A program made the translations under genes and the position numbers. A DNA stretch of 48,891 bases, taken from Pseudomonadales bacterium. GTDB lineage: Bacteria; Pseudomonadota; Gammaproteobacteria; Pseudomonadales; JANQJO01. A model generated the notes under the pieces. It saw nothing but the letters and a program-made list of their open reading frames with translations, was not told the DNA's origin and ran no database searches. The stretch covers positions 1 to 48,891 of the forward strand of contig JANQJO010000098.1 of the NCBI GenBank assembly GCA_028281605.1, in the 5' to 3' direction. Below, piece after piece: positions 34,408 to 43,920 of this stretch. How positions within the stretch are numbered: position 1 is the first letter of the stretch; the number at the start of each line of letters is the position of its first letter.

Positions 34408-35341
34408 GAGCAACCTCCGATTTGCTGTTGATGTCCGTAAAAACAGTTTCTAAATCTTGTAGCTCTGGAGCCAGAGTATAGATTTCACAATCTTGCGTAA
34501 TCAATTGTTTGGCTACTTCTGAGGTGACGGTGTGGATGTCACGATCAGATGTGGATTCAATGATATATTCGTGCTGATTGAATTCTGTTATGTGCTTTGT
34601 GATATTTAAGGTTTGAAAGGGTTGTAAGATTGATTTTACAGCGTTGGGGTTCTTGTTGGTTTTAAGTATTAGCTTTGAAGATTTTTGTAAATCGGCTAAT
34701 TTTGAATCTAAGGCCAAATGGCCGTTTCGAATAATTAAAACTCGATCACAAATTGCATTTACTTCTTGTAAAATATGAGTTGATAGTATAACGGTTGAAG
34801 TTTTGCCTGCTGTTTTGATAAGGTTGCGCATATGCTGAATTTGCGAAGGATCTAATCCATTGGTGGGCTCGTCTAGTATCAAAATCTTAGGTTGGTTAAT
34901 AATAGCTTGAGCAACCCCCACTCGCTGTTTGTAACCTCTTGACAAAGTACTGATGGGTTGGAACAATTTTTCTTGTATTCCCGTTTGTGCGATGGCTGTT
35001 TTTATAGCAATTATTTGCTGTGATTGTGTCACCCCTCTGAGTTCAGCAACATATTGAAGGTAGTCTGCCACAATCATTTCTGGGTACAGTGGGCTGTTTT
35101 CGGGAAGGTAGCCCATCAGGCTACGTGCAGCTTCAGGGGATTCTTCTAGTGATTTGCCGTTAATTTTGATATTGCCAGTGCTTGGTTCTAGGAAACCCGT
35201 TAACATTTTCATGATGGTGGTTTTGCCAGCTCCATTGTGGCCTAACAAGCCTACAATTTCTCCAGATTCAATGGTGAAGTTGACATTATTGACTGCTGTA
35301 AACTCACCATAGTGACGACTGATGTTTTCTACCTGTATCAT
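34397..35341 (-). CDS. ABC transporter ATP-binding protein (GldA-like)
   Basis: A 314-residue ATPase that powers the adjacent permease. Walker A is GHNGAGKTTIMKM (~33-45), the signature LSRGYKQRVG, Walker B ILILDEPTNGLD and the H-loop STHIL are all in order. The ~75 residues after the nucleotide-binding domain resemble the C-terminal regulatory extension of the GldA/CcmA-like group. First gene of the three-gene operon. The substrate is not known. Confidence 0.9.
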   Translation of the reverse strand: MIQVENISRHYGEFTAVNNVNFTIESGEIVGLLGHNGAGKTTIMKMLTGFLEPSTGNIKINGKSLEESPEAARSLMGYLPENSPLYPEMIVADYLQYVAELRGVTQSQQIIAIKTAIAQTGIQEKLFQPISTLSRGYKQRVGVAQAIINQPKILILDEPTNGLDPSQIQHMRNLIKTAGKTSTVILSTHILQEVNAICDRVLIIRNGHLALDSKLADLQKSSKLILKTNKNPNAVKSILQPFQTLNITKHITEFNQHEYIIESTSDRDIHTVTSEVAKQLITQDCEIYTLAPELQDLETVFTDINSKSEVAHAA

Positions 35342-35626
35342 TGCGAATAGACTCCTAAATCAATATCAGTATTGCTTGCCTTCCTTAACCTTGTAGGACC
35401 ATATAGATTCTATTTTTTTACCTGTTTGGGGGTTGGATTAAAAAAAAACAATGAAAGCACTTTGCTTTTTAATGATTAGCAGCACTCTGACCTTTACTCT
35501 TTTGAAAAGTTCAGTGTCACTATACTATAGTTGCGCTGCTATAATGAAAAGTCTGCTAAAATGATGAAAGAATAGGCTGGTAATAAAAAACCCATGATAT
35601 AGCTTACTTTGAGGTGTGATGGCACA

Positions 35627-36358
35627 GTGTGGCTAACTAAACTGTTAGGTAAACTAACTGCTGGTGGTAAAGCTACTACTACAACTGCTGAGGTGATAAG
35701 CTTTTTTGACAATGTACAGGCTAAACGTAAACCTATCCAAATTGAGATTAATCATAAAGGGCGTTCACAATACTTTACAACTTATCTCTTACAAGTAAGG
35801 CCTAAAGCAAAAGGAAAAGTGTTGCAGTTTGATGAGCTATTACCTAAAGAGGGCAATGCTTTATTGAGAAAAGAGAAATACTTTATGGGTCTTATCAGTG
35901 ATGAGGGCGTTGATACGAGTTTTGAAATACAAGTGTCAGAAGTGTTTAATGATACTTATTTGGCTGCTTTACCCAAAGCACTTTCAGCCACACAACAGCG
36001 CAGTAACAAAAGAGTGTCTCTTTCTGATTTAGGTGTGTATGCAGTGGAGATATTGTCTGATAACCGCTCGCCTATTAAGGGAGTTTTAAAAGATGTTTCT
36101 GTCTCTGGGTTGAAAGTCGAAATCAGCTTAAAAAAACCGATTCTCCCGCCTTTACAAGAGAGGGAAATTTTATACGGTTTTCATCTGAGCTTAGCTAAAA
36201 GTGAATCTGTGCAGTTAGAGGTCGAAATTAAGCGTCTTCAACATTCAAGATCGAAATCTCTGGTTGAATTAGGGGCTACTATTAGGGGTTTTCATTCGGA
36301 TAAACATGAGTTGCTTTTTAATAGCTGGCTTAAAAGCATTCAAAGAAGAACAGTTTAG
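35627..36358 (+). CDS. YcgR-type PilZ domain protein (c-di-GMP receptor)
   Basis: About 243 residues. The N-terminal half (~20-125) matches the YcgR_N beta-barrel; the C-terminal half carries the PilZ motifs RSNKR (RxxxR) and DVSVSG (DxSxxG), which bind c-di-GMP. In enteric relatives YcgR slows the flagellar motor when c-di-GMP is high; other PilZ proteins act on polysaccharide or pili. The window carries two GGDEF-EAL proteins but no flagellar genes, so the target is open. No ATG fits the frame. The GTG at 35627 follows GAGGTG at a good distance; a TTG 18 bases upstream is possible but lies inside the presumed ribosome site. Monocistronic, divergent from the Gld-type operon. Confidence 0.85.
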   Translation: MWLTKLLGKLTAGGKATTTTAEVISFFDNVQAKRKPIQIEINHKGRSQYFTTYLLQVRPKAKGKVLQFDELLPKEGNALLRKEKYFMGLISDEGVDTSFEIQVSEVFNDTYLAALPKALSATQQRSNKRVSLSDLGVYAVEILSDNRSPIKGVLKDVSVSGLKVEISLKKPILPPLQEREILYGFHLSLAKSESVQLEVEIKRLQHSRSKSLVELGATIRGFHSDKHELLFNSWLKSIQRRTV

Positions 36359-36389
36359 TAGCTATTTTTTATTTCTAAGTTCCTTTATC

Positions 36390-36480
36390 TAGGAACATGT
36401 ACGAAACAGCCATGAGCGATGCAATAAGCGTCACCCTAGGTGATGAAAATTGCATTTACACGGTAAATAACTTTAACATT
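36390..36480. repeat. Nested repeat: family B copy inside a family A end
   Basis: The flanks TAGGAACATGTACGAAA and AATAACTTTAACATTT together match the continuous sequence at 9771-9800, and a complete family B copy (36406-36466) lies exactly between them. A short hairpin (GTTCCT 36379-36384 with AGGAAC 36391-36396) overlaps the left flank and may help end transcription of the PilZ gene. The rest of the spacer to 36745 is AT-rich and probably holds the promoter of the next gene. Confidence 0.7.
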
Positions 36481-36745
36481 TAAAGCAATATTATGTGAAT
36501 ATTACCAAATTGCAATTGTAGCTTCTATTCCTTTTCTAGATTAATATAAAAATATTATATATTTCATAAAGTTATGGAAAGTTTTTTGGTGATCCTTTAG
36601 CAGGATATTTAGGAAAATGAATGGCAAGTGTTGTCTTGGTCATATTTTTCAGTGCTTCTTTGAGTCACGACCAAAAAATCAAAACATAATACAAAGCTCA
36701 TACAAAGGAAGAGGTTAAAGAATTAAAAAAAGAGAGGGTTTGGTG

Positions 36746-38578
36746 ATGGATGAGGTTGAAGATAGCCGTATGGTTAGTCAGACTAAGTTTAAGAGTCAAC
36801 TGGCATCAGGACAAGCGTTTTCTGCATTAGAAATATTAGAAGTGGGTGATTATATTATAAAATGCCTTGAGGGTATGGGGGTTGAATATGTTTTTGGAAT
36901 TCCAGGTGGAAGTATTGAACCTTTTTACAATGCCTTAGCGCGTGCGCAGAAGCGAAAGACTATCACATCTGTGGTAGCCAGGCATGAGACTGGAGCGGCT
37001 TTTATGGCTCAAGGATATTTTCAAGAAAGTGGTCGCTTGGGGGTTTGTTGTGCGACGTCAGGTCCTGGGACTACTAACTTAGTGACAGGAGTTGCTTCAG
37101 CTTATGTGGATGATATTCCTCTGTTGGTCATTACAGGGCAAAGCGCTTTGAAGACCTTTGGTCGAGGTGCTTTTCAAGAAAGTTCTGAGTATGGTATTAA
37201 TGTTGTTAATATTTTTAATTCGATTACTCATTTTAGTGCTTTAGTTACATGCTCTGAGCAAGTGCCTCATATTTTATCTTATGCTTTGTCAGTGGCTATG
37301 GAACAAGGGCCAGTACATATTGCTTTCCCTATGGATGTTATGCGTTCGTCAATACAAGGAGGGTGGTCAAATAATCCATACCCCTATCCTTTTTTACGCA
37401 ATAAAATATTGCCTTCAACTGTACTGCTTGGTCAATTGCTAGAGCATATCCAAGCTTCTAAAAATGGTTTTATTCTTGTTGGCGAGAAGGCGAAGGGATC
37501 GGCAGGTAAGCTGGTAGAATTGGCAGAAAGACTTAACTGGAAAGTTGCTGTTACGCCAGGTGCTAAGGGAGCTGTTTGTCATGAGCACGCTTTGTTTGCA
37601 GGTGTTTTTGGCATGGCAGGTCATAAAAGTGCCTATTTGTCTTTCTGTACTTCTGATGATGCACCTATTTTAGTTTTTGGTTCTAATCTTGATGAAATTG
37701 ACTCTTTGGGCTGGAATGAAAAGACAGTATGTTCTTCTCGTGTGATACACATAGATGCAAAATTTTCTGTAGTCAGCAAGAGCTATAAAGCGAAATTGAG
37801 AGTGTTAGGTGATATAGACATGATCGTGCAATATTTATTGGAGAAAATTCAAACAAAAGTGGATTATGATCAATCCAGTTGTTCAGTGTTAATGGCTGAT
37901 TTAGCCGTCGATAAGTATATGAACACAAAGCCTTTAAATATATCTGATGTCAAACGAAATGCCTTATCTGATCAAGGCCTCCATCCTAAGGAGGCAATTG
38001 CTTATTTGGAGTATTTGTGTCCTGCTCACACTCGTTGTTATTTTGATACAGGGACTTGTTGCTATTGGGCTGTGCATTGTTGGCATCAAACACAAAAGCG
38101 TATTGCAGTGAGATCACAGCGTGATTTGTTTAGAGTACCAATGAAGTTCGCCTCGATGGGTTGGGCAATCGGGGCGGCTATTGGTGCGGCCTTAGCGGCG
38201 CGTGATGTACCGATTTTATGTGTGACAGGTGATGGTTCTTATTTGATGTCAGGTGCAGAAATCACGGTTGCGCAGGAGCTAAGGCTGAATATTGTTTTTG
38301 TCATTTGGAATGATTCGGCTTTAGGCAGCGTTAAACATGGGCAAAGATTATCTAATGCGGAACGTATTGCGTTTGAATTACCTGATTATGATTATGCGCA
38401 GCATGCAAAATGTTTAGGGGTGCAATCGATGAGAGTGGAATCGATTGAAGATTTGAAATCAAGCTCACTGGAGGTGTGTTTTCGGTCGCCTGGGCCCATA
38501 TTATTAGACTTTGTTATTGATTCGGAGCAAACACCACCCATGAATAGTCGTGTGGCGGTGTTAAATGATGATATTTAG
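36746..38578 (+). CDS. Thiamine-diphosphate-dependent enzyme, acetolactate synthase-like
   Basis: A 610-residue cytoplasmic enzyme of the AHAS/POX superfamily. The N-terminal domain carries the activating Glu in ARHETGAAFMAQGY and FGIPGGSIEPFY, then ATSGPGTTNLVTG. A central NAD/FAD-like domain (~210-365) and the C-terminal ThDP motif GDGSYLMSGAEIT...WNDSALG (GDG-N) follow. It differs from biosynthetic IlvB/IlvI in the region around the ThDP Asn and has no small regulatory subunit gene beside it. Catabolic acetolactate synthase, oxalyl-CoA- or sulfopyruvate-type decarboxylase or a benzoylformate-like enzyme are all possible. The ATG at 36746 follows AGAGAGGG. The stop TAG is part of a TAGGAAC motif like the ends of repeat A. 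Confidence 0.8.
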   Translation: MDEVEDSRMVSQTKFKSQLASGQAFSALEILEVGDYIIKCLEGMGVEYVFGIPGGSIEPFYNALARAQKRKTITSVVARHETGAAFMAQGYFQESGRLGVCCATSGPGTTNLVTGVASAYVDDIPLLVITGQSALKTFGRGAFQESSEYGINVVNIFNSITHFSALVTCSEQVPHILSYALSVAMEQGPVHIAFPMDVMRSSIQGGWSNNPYPYPFLRNKILPSTVLLGQLLEHIQASKNGFILVGEKAKGSAGKLVELAERLNWKVAVTPGAKGAVCHEHALFAGVFGMAGHKSAYLSFCTSDDAPILVFGSNLDEIDSLGWNEKTVCSSRVIHIDAKFSVVSKSYKAKLRVLGDIDMIVQYLLEKIQTKVDYDQSSCSVLMADLAVDKYMNTKPLNISDVKRNALSDQGLHPKEAIAYLEYLCPAHTRCYFDTGTCCYWAVHCWHQTQKRIAVRSQRDLFRVPMKFASMGWAIGAAIGAALAARDVPILCVTGDGSYLMSGAEITVAQELRLNIVFVIWNDSALGSVKHGQRLSNAERIAFELPDYDYAQHAKCLGVQSMRVESIEDLKSSSLEVCFRSPGPILLDFVIDSEQTPPMNSRVAVLNDDI

Positions 38579-38602
38579 GAACTTATTTCGTGCTCGTTCC
38601 TT
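38576..38602. repeat. TAGGAAC hairpin at the end of the ThDP gene
   Basis: AGGAAC (38577-38582) and GTTCCT (38596-38601) flank a 13-base loop, beginning within the stop codon. The left arm resembles the first bases of repeat A. It may be a terminator-like remnant between two convergent genes. Confidence 0.4.
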
Positions 38603-38658
38603 AGATGTGGTAAAAGAGTATTGGTGGTATTTGAGCGCCTTAAAATTATCGTTCAAAG

Positions 38659-39666
38659 CTACACTTTGTAGTATGCTCGATACCAGTTAACAAATGCTTG
38701 AATGCCTTGTTCTATTGGAGTATTAGGTTTATAGTCAACATCTTCAATCAATGCATCAACGTCAGCATAGGTGGCTGGTACATCCCCAAGCTGTAATGGT
38801 AAAAATTCTTTCTCAGATTTTTTGCCAACACAGTTTTCTATGATTTCAATAAAATACATCAATTCAACAGGTGTGTTGTTGCCAATATTGTAGAGCCGGT
38901 AGGGTGCTTTACTTGTGGCTGCATCAGGAGCTGCACTGTTCCAATTAGGGCTTGGTTCGGCAATATGGTCTAAGGTGCGAATAACACCGTTGATGATATC
39001 ATCGATGTAAGTAAAGTCGCGTTTATGTTGGCCATGGTTAAATACTTGAATAGGTTTGCCTTCGATAATATTGCGTGTAAATAAAAATAAGGACATATCG
39101 GGTCTGCCCCAAGGCCCATAGACGGTAAAAAAACGCAATCCAGTGGTGGGTAATTGATAAAGGTGGCTGTAGGTATGTGCCATTAATTCATTGGATTTTT
39201 TGGTGGCCGCATAGAGGCTAACTGGGTGGTCAACATTGTGGTGAACTGAAAAAGGCATTTGTGTATTCGCTCCATAAACAGAACTGCTGGAGGCGTAGAC
39301 TAAGTGTTCGACTTGGTGGTGTCGACAGCCCTCTAAGATATTTATAAAGCCTAGAATATTTGCATTGATATAAGCATGGGGGTTTTGGAGAGAATAACGT
39401 ACGCCTGCTTGTGCGGCCAAATTAACCACACGTTGAGGTTGGTACTGTTTGAAGGCTGCTTCTATTGCTGAAGTGTCTTCTAGTGAGCAGCGAATTTCGG
39501 TAAAGTTTGGATAGGCTTTCACACGCTCTAAGCGTGCCAATTTAAGATTGATGTCATAATAGTCGTTAATATTATCAATACCGATGATTTCGTCACCTCT
39601 TTCTAGAAGTTCGATGGCTAGAGCCGAGCCGATAAATCCTGCGGTACCCGTTACTAAAATACGCAT
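38659..39666 (-). CDS. UDP-glucuronate 4-epimerase-like NAD-dependent epimerase
   Basis: A 335-residue short-chain dehydrogenase. The NAD site TGTAGFIG is at 7-14. The catalytic Ser/Tyr/Lys sit in [10 protein letters not shown] and [28 protein letters not shown] and [14 protein letters not shown] are diagnostic of the UDP-glucuronate/UDP-galacturonate 4-epimerase branch. It would supply UDP-galacturonate for capsule or lipopolysaccharide. It follows the nucleotide-sugar dehydrogenase by 35 bases on the same strand, so the two probably work in sequence on one UDP-sugar, though the dehydrogenase resembles the GlcNAc/GalNAc type. Confidence 0.88.
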   Translation of the reverse strand: MRILVTGTAGFIGSALAIELLERGDEIIGIDNINDYYDINLKLARLERVKAYPNFTEIRCSLEDTSAIEAAFKQYQPQRVVNLAAQAGVRYSLQNPHAYINANILGFINILEGCRHHQVEHLVYASSSSVYGANTQMPFSVHHNVDHPVSLYAATKKSNELMAHTYSHLYQLPTTGLRFFTVYGPWGRPDMSLFLFTRNIIEGKPIQVFNHGQHKRDFTYIDDIINGVIRTLDHIAEPSPNWNSAAPDAATSKAPYRLYNIGNNTPVELMYFIEIIENCVGKKSEKEFLPLQLGDVPATYADVDALIEDVDYKPNTPIEQGIQAFVNWYRAYYKV

Positions 39667-39701
39667 AAAAAATCCTTAAAATTCCTTAAGACGAATAGAT
39701 C

Positions 39702-41000
39702 TTAAAGCCGACCATCCACGTGTTCTTTAGGTAAAACAGATTTTACATCGTAGAGAATGCAACTGTCTCGACCAAAGCTTTTGAGCTTCTGAATATTCAT
39801 ATCTAAGAAATGTTGGTGTGCTACACATAAAATGATAGCTTCGTAATGGTTTGGGTGAGGGTGTTCAACCAGTTCGATGTCGTAAATTTCAAGTGCTTCT
39901 TCCCTGTTGGCCTCGGGGTCATAGACATCGACTGTGGCATTGTATTGGGTAAATTCTTGAATCAAATCGATCACGCGGGTATTGCGGATATCAGGACAGT
40001 TTTCTTTGAATGTTAAGCCTAGGACAAGAACATTAGAATTGACCACTTGAATTTTTTGCTGTGTCATCAGCTTTACAACTTGCTGTGCAATGTAAGACCC
40101 CATACGGTCATTGGTGCGTCGACCTGCAAGAATCACTTCGGGGTGATGCCCAATTTCTTGGGCTTTTCGCGTTAAGTAGTAAGGGTCAACGCCGATGCAG
40201 TGTCCACCTACCAAGCCAGGTTTGAAGGGAAGAAAGTTCCACTTGGTTGCCGAAGCGGTTAGGACTTCCTGAGTGTCTATATTGAGTTGATTAAAGAGAA
40301 TAGCCAGTTCGTTAATTAAGGCAATGTTCAGGTCCCTTTGTGTATTTTCGATGACTTTAGCTGCTTCAGCAACCCGAATGCTACTGGCTTTGTGGGTACC
40401 GGCCTTGATAATGCTTTTATATAGGGCATCTACTTGTTCTGCTGTTTCAGGTGTTGAGCCAGAAGTGATTTTAAGAATCTCAGGTAAACGGTGATTAGGG
40501 TCGCCTGGATTAATACGTTCTGGACTGTAACCTACATAAAAATCTTTGTTAAAGCTTAAGTTTGAATGTTTCTCAAGTTCAGGTACGCATATTTCTTCAG
40601 TAGCGCCAGGGTATACAGTCGATTCAAAAATAACTATATTTCCCTTTTGTAATTGTCTTCCTAGTATTTGACTGGCACTAATAAGAGGGCTTAGGTTGGG
40701 TTGATTATAGAGGTCGACAGGTGTAGGGACAGTGACAATATAGATATTACATGTGCTTAGATCGGCTTCATTGTGAGTAAAAGACAGATGTTGTGCTGTA
40801 CGGAAGTCTTGACTTGTAACCTCTTGAGTATTATCCAATTGCTTTAGCAACTGTTCTACTCTTTTTTGGTTTATATCATAACCAATAGTATGATATTTTT
40901 TGCCAAATTCAATGGATAATGGCAACCCAACATAACCTAAGCCAATAACAGCAATAGATGTTTTTTCAAATTTTGGTAGCATAGTGGACGTGGATAGCAT
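39702..41000 (-). CDS. UDP-sugar 6-dehydrogenase of the TviB/WbpO type
   Basis: A 432-residue NAD-dependent dehydrogenase oxidising the C6 of a UDP-HexNAc to a uronic acid. The nucleotide site is [17 protein letters not shown] (~17-33). The catalytic Cys is in [26 protein letters not shown] and [15 protein letters not shown] are the VipA/TviB/WbpO-type segments, distinct from Ugd. Products of this group enter Vi-antigen-like or B-band O-antigen polymers. The first ATG (41000) has AAAGGA 11 bases upstream; a second ATG at 40982 would still keep the Rossmann fold. First gene of a two-gene operon with the epimerase. Confidence 0.88.
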   Translation of the reverse strand: MLSTSTMLPKFEKTSIAVIGLGYVGLPLSIEFGKKYHTIGYDINQKRVEQLLKQLDNTQEVTSQDFRTAQHLSFTHNEADLSTCNIYIVTVPTPVDLYNQPNLSPLISASQILGRQLQKGNIVIFESTVYPGATEEICVPELEKHSNLSFNKDFYVGYSPERINPGDPNHRLPEILKITSGSTPETAEQVDALYKSIIKAGTHKASSIRVAEAAKVIENTQRDLNIALINELAILFNQLNIDTQEVLTASATKWNFLPFKPGLVGGHCIGVDPYYLTRKAQEIGHHPEVILAGRRTNDRMGSYIAQQVVKLMTQQKIQVVNSNVLVLGLTFKENCPDIRNTRVIDLIQEFTQYNATVDVYDPEANREEALEIYDIELVEHPHPNHYEAIILCVAHQHFLDMNIQKLKSFGRDSCILYDVKSVLPKEHVDGRL

Positions 41001-41408
41001 GGTGAGGGTAAAATCCTTTTGTAATCCATAGTGATAGAGATGTTTTAGATATAGCAGTTTTTCACTTAATCAGAAAGTCAGACGTTAGCAAATTAATCAT
41101 TTCTAGGAAAGGTATAGAACTAAATGAATAAAATATGGTCGAGAGTTTATCTTCAGTATCTTCTGTCGTTTCGTCTTTGGCGCATGGTATGCAAAGTACA
41201 ATATATCCAAGGGGCTTTAACAGTTAGCTTGAAATCTATTTAGGTCTATTCAATAACAAGTTCTTGTTTTTGAATCTGATCACTTTTCATCTTGTTATGA
41301 TGGTTCACTAAAGGTATACACTTAGTGAACCATTTGGATTATTGCTGTACAATACTCATGCAGTATGATATTACTTAATAGTAATACTTTTTTGTATGAG
41401 GATATGTT
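41001..41408. promoter_or_regulatory. Spacer upstream of the toxin-antitoxin genes with two inverted repeats
   Basis: No gene in 408 bases. A perfect 11-bp inverted repeat (TGGTTCACTAA 41301-41311, TTAGTGAACCA 41322-41332) with a ten-base centre, and a smaller one (TATTAC 41369-41374, GTAATA 41381-41386) near the start codon are the best operator candidates for the antitoxin. The first could instead be a terminator-like stem, but no T-run follows. GAGG seven bases before 41409 is the ribosome site. Confidence 0.5.
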
Positions 41409-41636
41409 ATGTCACATAGAACAACCATAACCCTTGATGATGAAGCATTTAAGCATCTCAATGCTGTCGCAGGGAATAACCGTAGCGCCTATATAAGCCA
41501 GTTACTCAAACAGGAATACAATAAATCACTGAAAAATGCTTTACTTAAAGCCAATGAAGAAGAAGCGCGGGATACTGACTATCAAAAAGAGCTAGAGGCA
41601 TGGGACAACACACTTCCGGATGGACTTGACCCATGA
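41409..41636 (+). CDS. Antitoxin of a MazEF-type module (ribbon-helix-helix)
   Basis: A 75-residue protein. The N-terminus HRTTITLDDEAFKHLNAVAG is a typical ribbon-helix-helix DNA-binding segment; the acidic C-terminal half (EEEARDTDYQKELEAWDNTL) would wrap around the toxin. The last codons overlap the toxin start (ATGA at 41633-41636). It is expected to repress its own promoter, for which inverted repeats upstream are candidates. Confidence 0.8.
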   Translation: MSHRTTITLDDEAFKHLNAVAGNNRSAYISQLLKQEYNKSLKNALLKANEEEARDTDYQKELEAWDNTLPDGLDP

Positions 41637-41974
41637 AAGAGTTTCACCAGCTTGACATTTACTGGGTTGATCTCGAACCGACAAAAGGCGCAGAGACCAA
41701 GAAACTTCGGCCTTGCATTATTATTCAAAGTGACCTTGTTAATACGAACTCACGCACGCTTATTGTCGCTCCGCTTCTTCCCAATCATAAAGCATGGCCG
41801 TTTGTGGTAAACCTTACGCCTTCAAAACGGAATAACTTAGATAAAGACCGCCATGTTAATTTGAAACAATTACGCGCTATCGACAAATCTCGTATTCGTA
41901 AAAAACAAGGTAAACTTGAATCTCAATATTTAGAAAGCATAAAAGATGCCTTATTCATTATCTTTGATTTGTAA
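41633..41974 (+). CDS. MazF/PemK-family endoribonuclease toxin
   Basis: A 113-residue toxin. The start FHQLDIYWVDLEPTKGAETKKLRPCIIIQ (described in parts: DIYWVDLEPTKGAE and RPCIII) is the MazF beta-barrel signature with the RPxxI core, followed by VAPLLPN and VNLKQLRAIDKSRI as in MazF. It cleaves mRNA at short sequence motifs; the motif cannot be read from sequence. Coupled to the antitoxin by a four-base overlap. It appears intact. Confidence 0.88.
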   Translation: MKEFHQLDIYWVDLEPTKGAETKKLRPCIIIQSDLVNTNSRTLIVAPLLPNHKAWPFVVNLTPSKRNNLDKDRHVNLKQLRAIDKSRIRKKQGKLESQYLESIKDALFIIFDL

Positions 41975-42009
41975 ATATATTTAACCTTTTATTGGTTCAT
42001 TTTACATCT

Positions 42010-43662
42010 TTATGATCTATATGTACGGGTGTAGTGTAGCTGGATGATATTCATTAATATCATCAGCAATATGAATCTGATAGAGCCTCCTCCTGTATTG
42101 CTTGTGTCGCTGCCAGTGAGTCGAATGTTATCAATATAAACGCTGTCATCACCGTTGCTGATGTTTTCATCTTTATCATAAACAAACGCGATGCGGTGTT
42201 TTCCTTCAGTGAAATTTAATGTGTGGGTTTCAAAGTCTCTCATCAAACCTGACTGTGAAAAAACCAGCATATCGTCCACAAAGACTTGAAATAGGTCAAA
42301 TCCTTCTTCTGTTGAAACTTTATAGTCAAAGGTCAATGCTGTGAGATTTTCCACAATAGCAAGGATGATCGCTTTCTGTGCATTGTTGATGTTGCCTGGA
42401 GCCAATGCGGTGTTACCTGCTGAGACTTGTTGAGTTTGTACTTCCCAAGGCTGATCGCCACCATTGTACCAAGTTAGACTTGTGTTGTTGTCTGTTATTT
42501 CGTTAACATCGAATGAGGCCGTAGGTAAGGCTGTAGCTGTGGAACTGGCTGTGATTTGCGAAAGTGTTGGGTGATCAGTTGTAAGTAATAGGGAGAGATT
42601 TGTAGCTCCTGTACTTTGTGGTGTCATAGAAACCACTACTTGGCAGCTTTGGTTGGTAGTGATGGACGCTGAGCTGCAAGTATCGCTGAGGATACTGGTA
42701 TTAGTGAGATTCTCAAGAGTACTGATGTTGACACTGCTGATTTGTAGATTTATAGATCCTGTGTTTTCTAAGCTAAAGGTATGTTTAAATGCTTCGGCAA
42801 CCCCAGCGTAGTTGATGTCTTGTTTCATGGGCACGATAATGCCTTCAATGCGAGTGCTGATCCAGTCAGTAAACTCTGGTAATCGTGTGTAAACACCGGG
42901 AACACCTAATAATCCGCAGCCGTCACCAAAACTAACAATGCCAGCTTGGTAGTTTTGGTTACTTAAGGTAGCGATCAAGGGGCCACCGCTGTCCCCTTGA
43001 CAAGAATCTTTGTTGCCTTCCCCACCTGCACAGAGCATGTTATCGGTTAGTTCTAGATACGTTGTTTGGCACTGGCTATTATCCACTAGAGGCAGCTCTA
43101 CCTCATTTAAAATGACAGGGAAACTTGAGCTTTGGTTGTTGCCATCAGTATCGCCCCAGCCCATTGTTGTGAGTAAGTCGCCTGCTTGCAATTGTGTCAT
43201 CAGTTCTGGAGTAATCAAAGTCACGGGGGTAATACCGATAGCGTCTGTAGCTAGCTCTAGCAGAGCGATGTCATTGTTTAAGCTCATGACATTGAATGCT
43301 TCGTGTGTCCTGATGTTGGTTACAGCAATGCGTTGGCCTTCGTTGGCTTCATTGCTGAGATCGTGAATACCGACAATCACATCCAGTTTGGAGGCCGGTA
43401 CGTCATTAATACAGTGAGATGCTGTCAATACGTATCGGCTTTGAATGAGTGTGCCCCCACAAATTTGGTCGTCAAAGGCTTTACCACCCCTTGAAACAAT
43501 GGCAACCATAAAAGGCCAGTCATTTTTTTGAGACTCAATACCTCCAATAATACGGGTTGAATGGGTGGTATTAGATTGTGCATGTGGCATAATAGCAAAA
43601 AGCATTGCTGTTGTGGCTATGATCAGTCTGATGGTCACTGTCGAATAACACCTTAGTTTCAT
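42010..43662 (-). CDS. Secreted trypsin-like serine protease with GlyGly-CTERM-like tail
   Basis: A 550-residue exported protease. Signal peptide is ~1-30. Arg37 followed by IIGG is the zymogen cleavage site. The triad is His83 (LTASHC), Asp131 (NNDIALLEL) and Ser225 (GDSGGP). Asp219, six residues before the Ser, predicts cleavage after Arg/Lys. Residues ~285-375 look like an Ig/choice-of-anchor domain and ~380-515 like a jelly-roll domain. The C-terminus TGGGSIRFILLMILMNIIQL followed by a short basic tail has the layout of GlyGly-CTERM sorting signals, which are processed by rhombosortase and often exported by type II secretion. Neither system is in this window. Monocistronic. Confidence 0.88.
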   Translation of the reverse strand: MKLRCYSTVTIRLIIATTAMLFAIMPHAQSNTTHSTRIIGGIESQKNDWPFMVAIVSRGGKAFDDQICGGTLIQSRYVLTASHCINDVPASKLDVIVGIHDLSNEANEGQRIAVTNIRTHEAFNVMSLNNDIALLELATDAIGITPVTLITPELMTQLQAGDLLTTMGWGDTDGNNQSSSFPVILNEVELPLVDNSQCQTTYLELTDNMLCAGGEGNKDSCQGDSGGPLIATLSNQNYQAGIVSFGDGCGLLGVPGVYTRLPEFTDWISTRIEGIIVPMKQDINYAGVAEAFKHTFSLENTGSINLQISSVNISTLENLTNTSILSDTCSSASITTNQSCQVVVSMTPQSTGATNLSLLLTTDHPTLSQITASSTATALPTASFDVNEITDNNTSLTWYNGGDQPWEVQTQQVSAGNTALAPGNINNAQKAIILAIVENLTALTFDYKVSTEEGFDLFQVFVDDMLVFSQSGLMRDFETHTLNFTEGKHRIAFVYDKDENISNGDDSVYIDNIRLTGSDTSNTGGGSIRFILLMILMNIIQLHYTRTYRS

Positions 43663-43920
43663 ACAGTTAGTGATTGAGTTGAAGTATCTTTAAAGGTTAG
43701 TATAGTGTTTTACAAAAAGCTATTATATCAATTATAGTAATATCGGTTAAAATCCACTTGCATAGGATAGCGGTTTTCAGAATGGTTAGATGTGGGCGCC
43801 GACGAGTGAGAGCCGCTGAGTGTATAAATATCCCAGCACGCTTGAAAAGCAAATCTAGCAAATACATATGATTTTATGAAATTCGTGTATGTTCCTAATC
43901 TATAGTTTTTACGTTTCTGT

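Noticed and set aside
30481..35341. Gliding-motility machinery
   Set aside because: The GldA/F/G-like names come from Bacteroidetes; fused GldFG with DUF4340 is common in non-gliding gammaproteobacteria and no other gld/spr genes are present.
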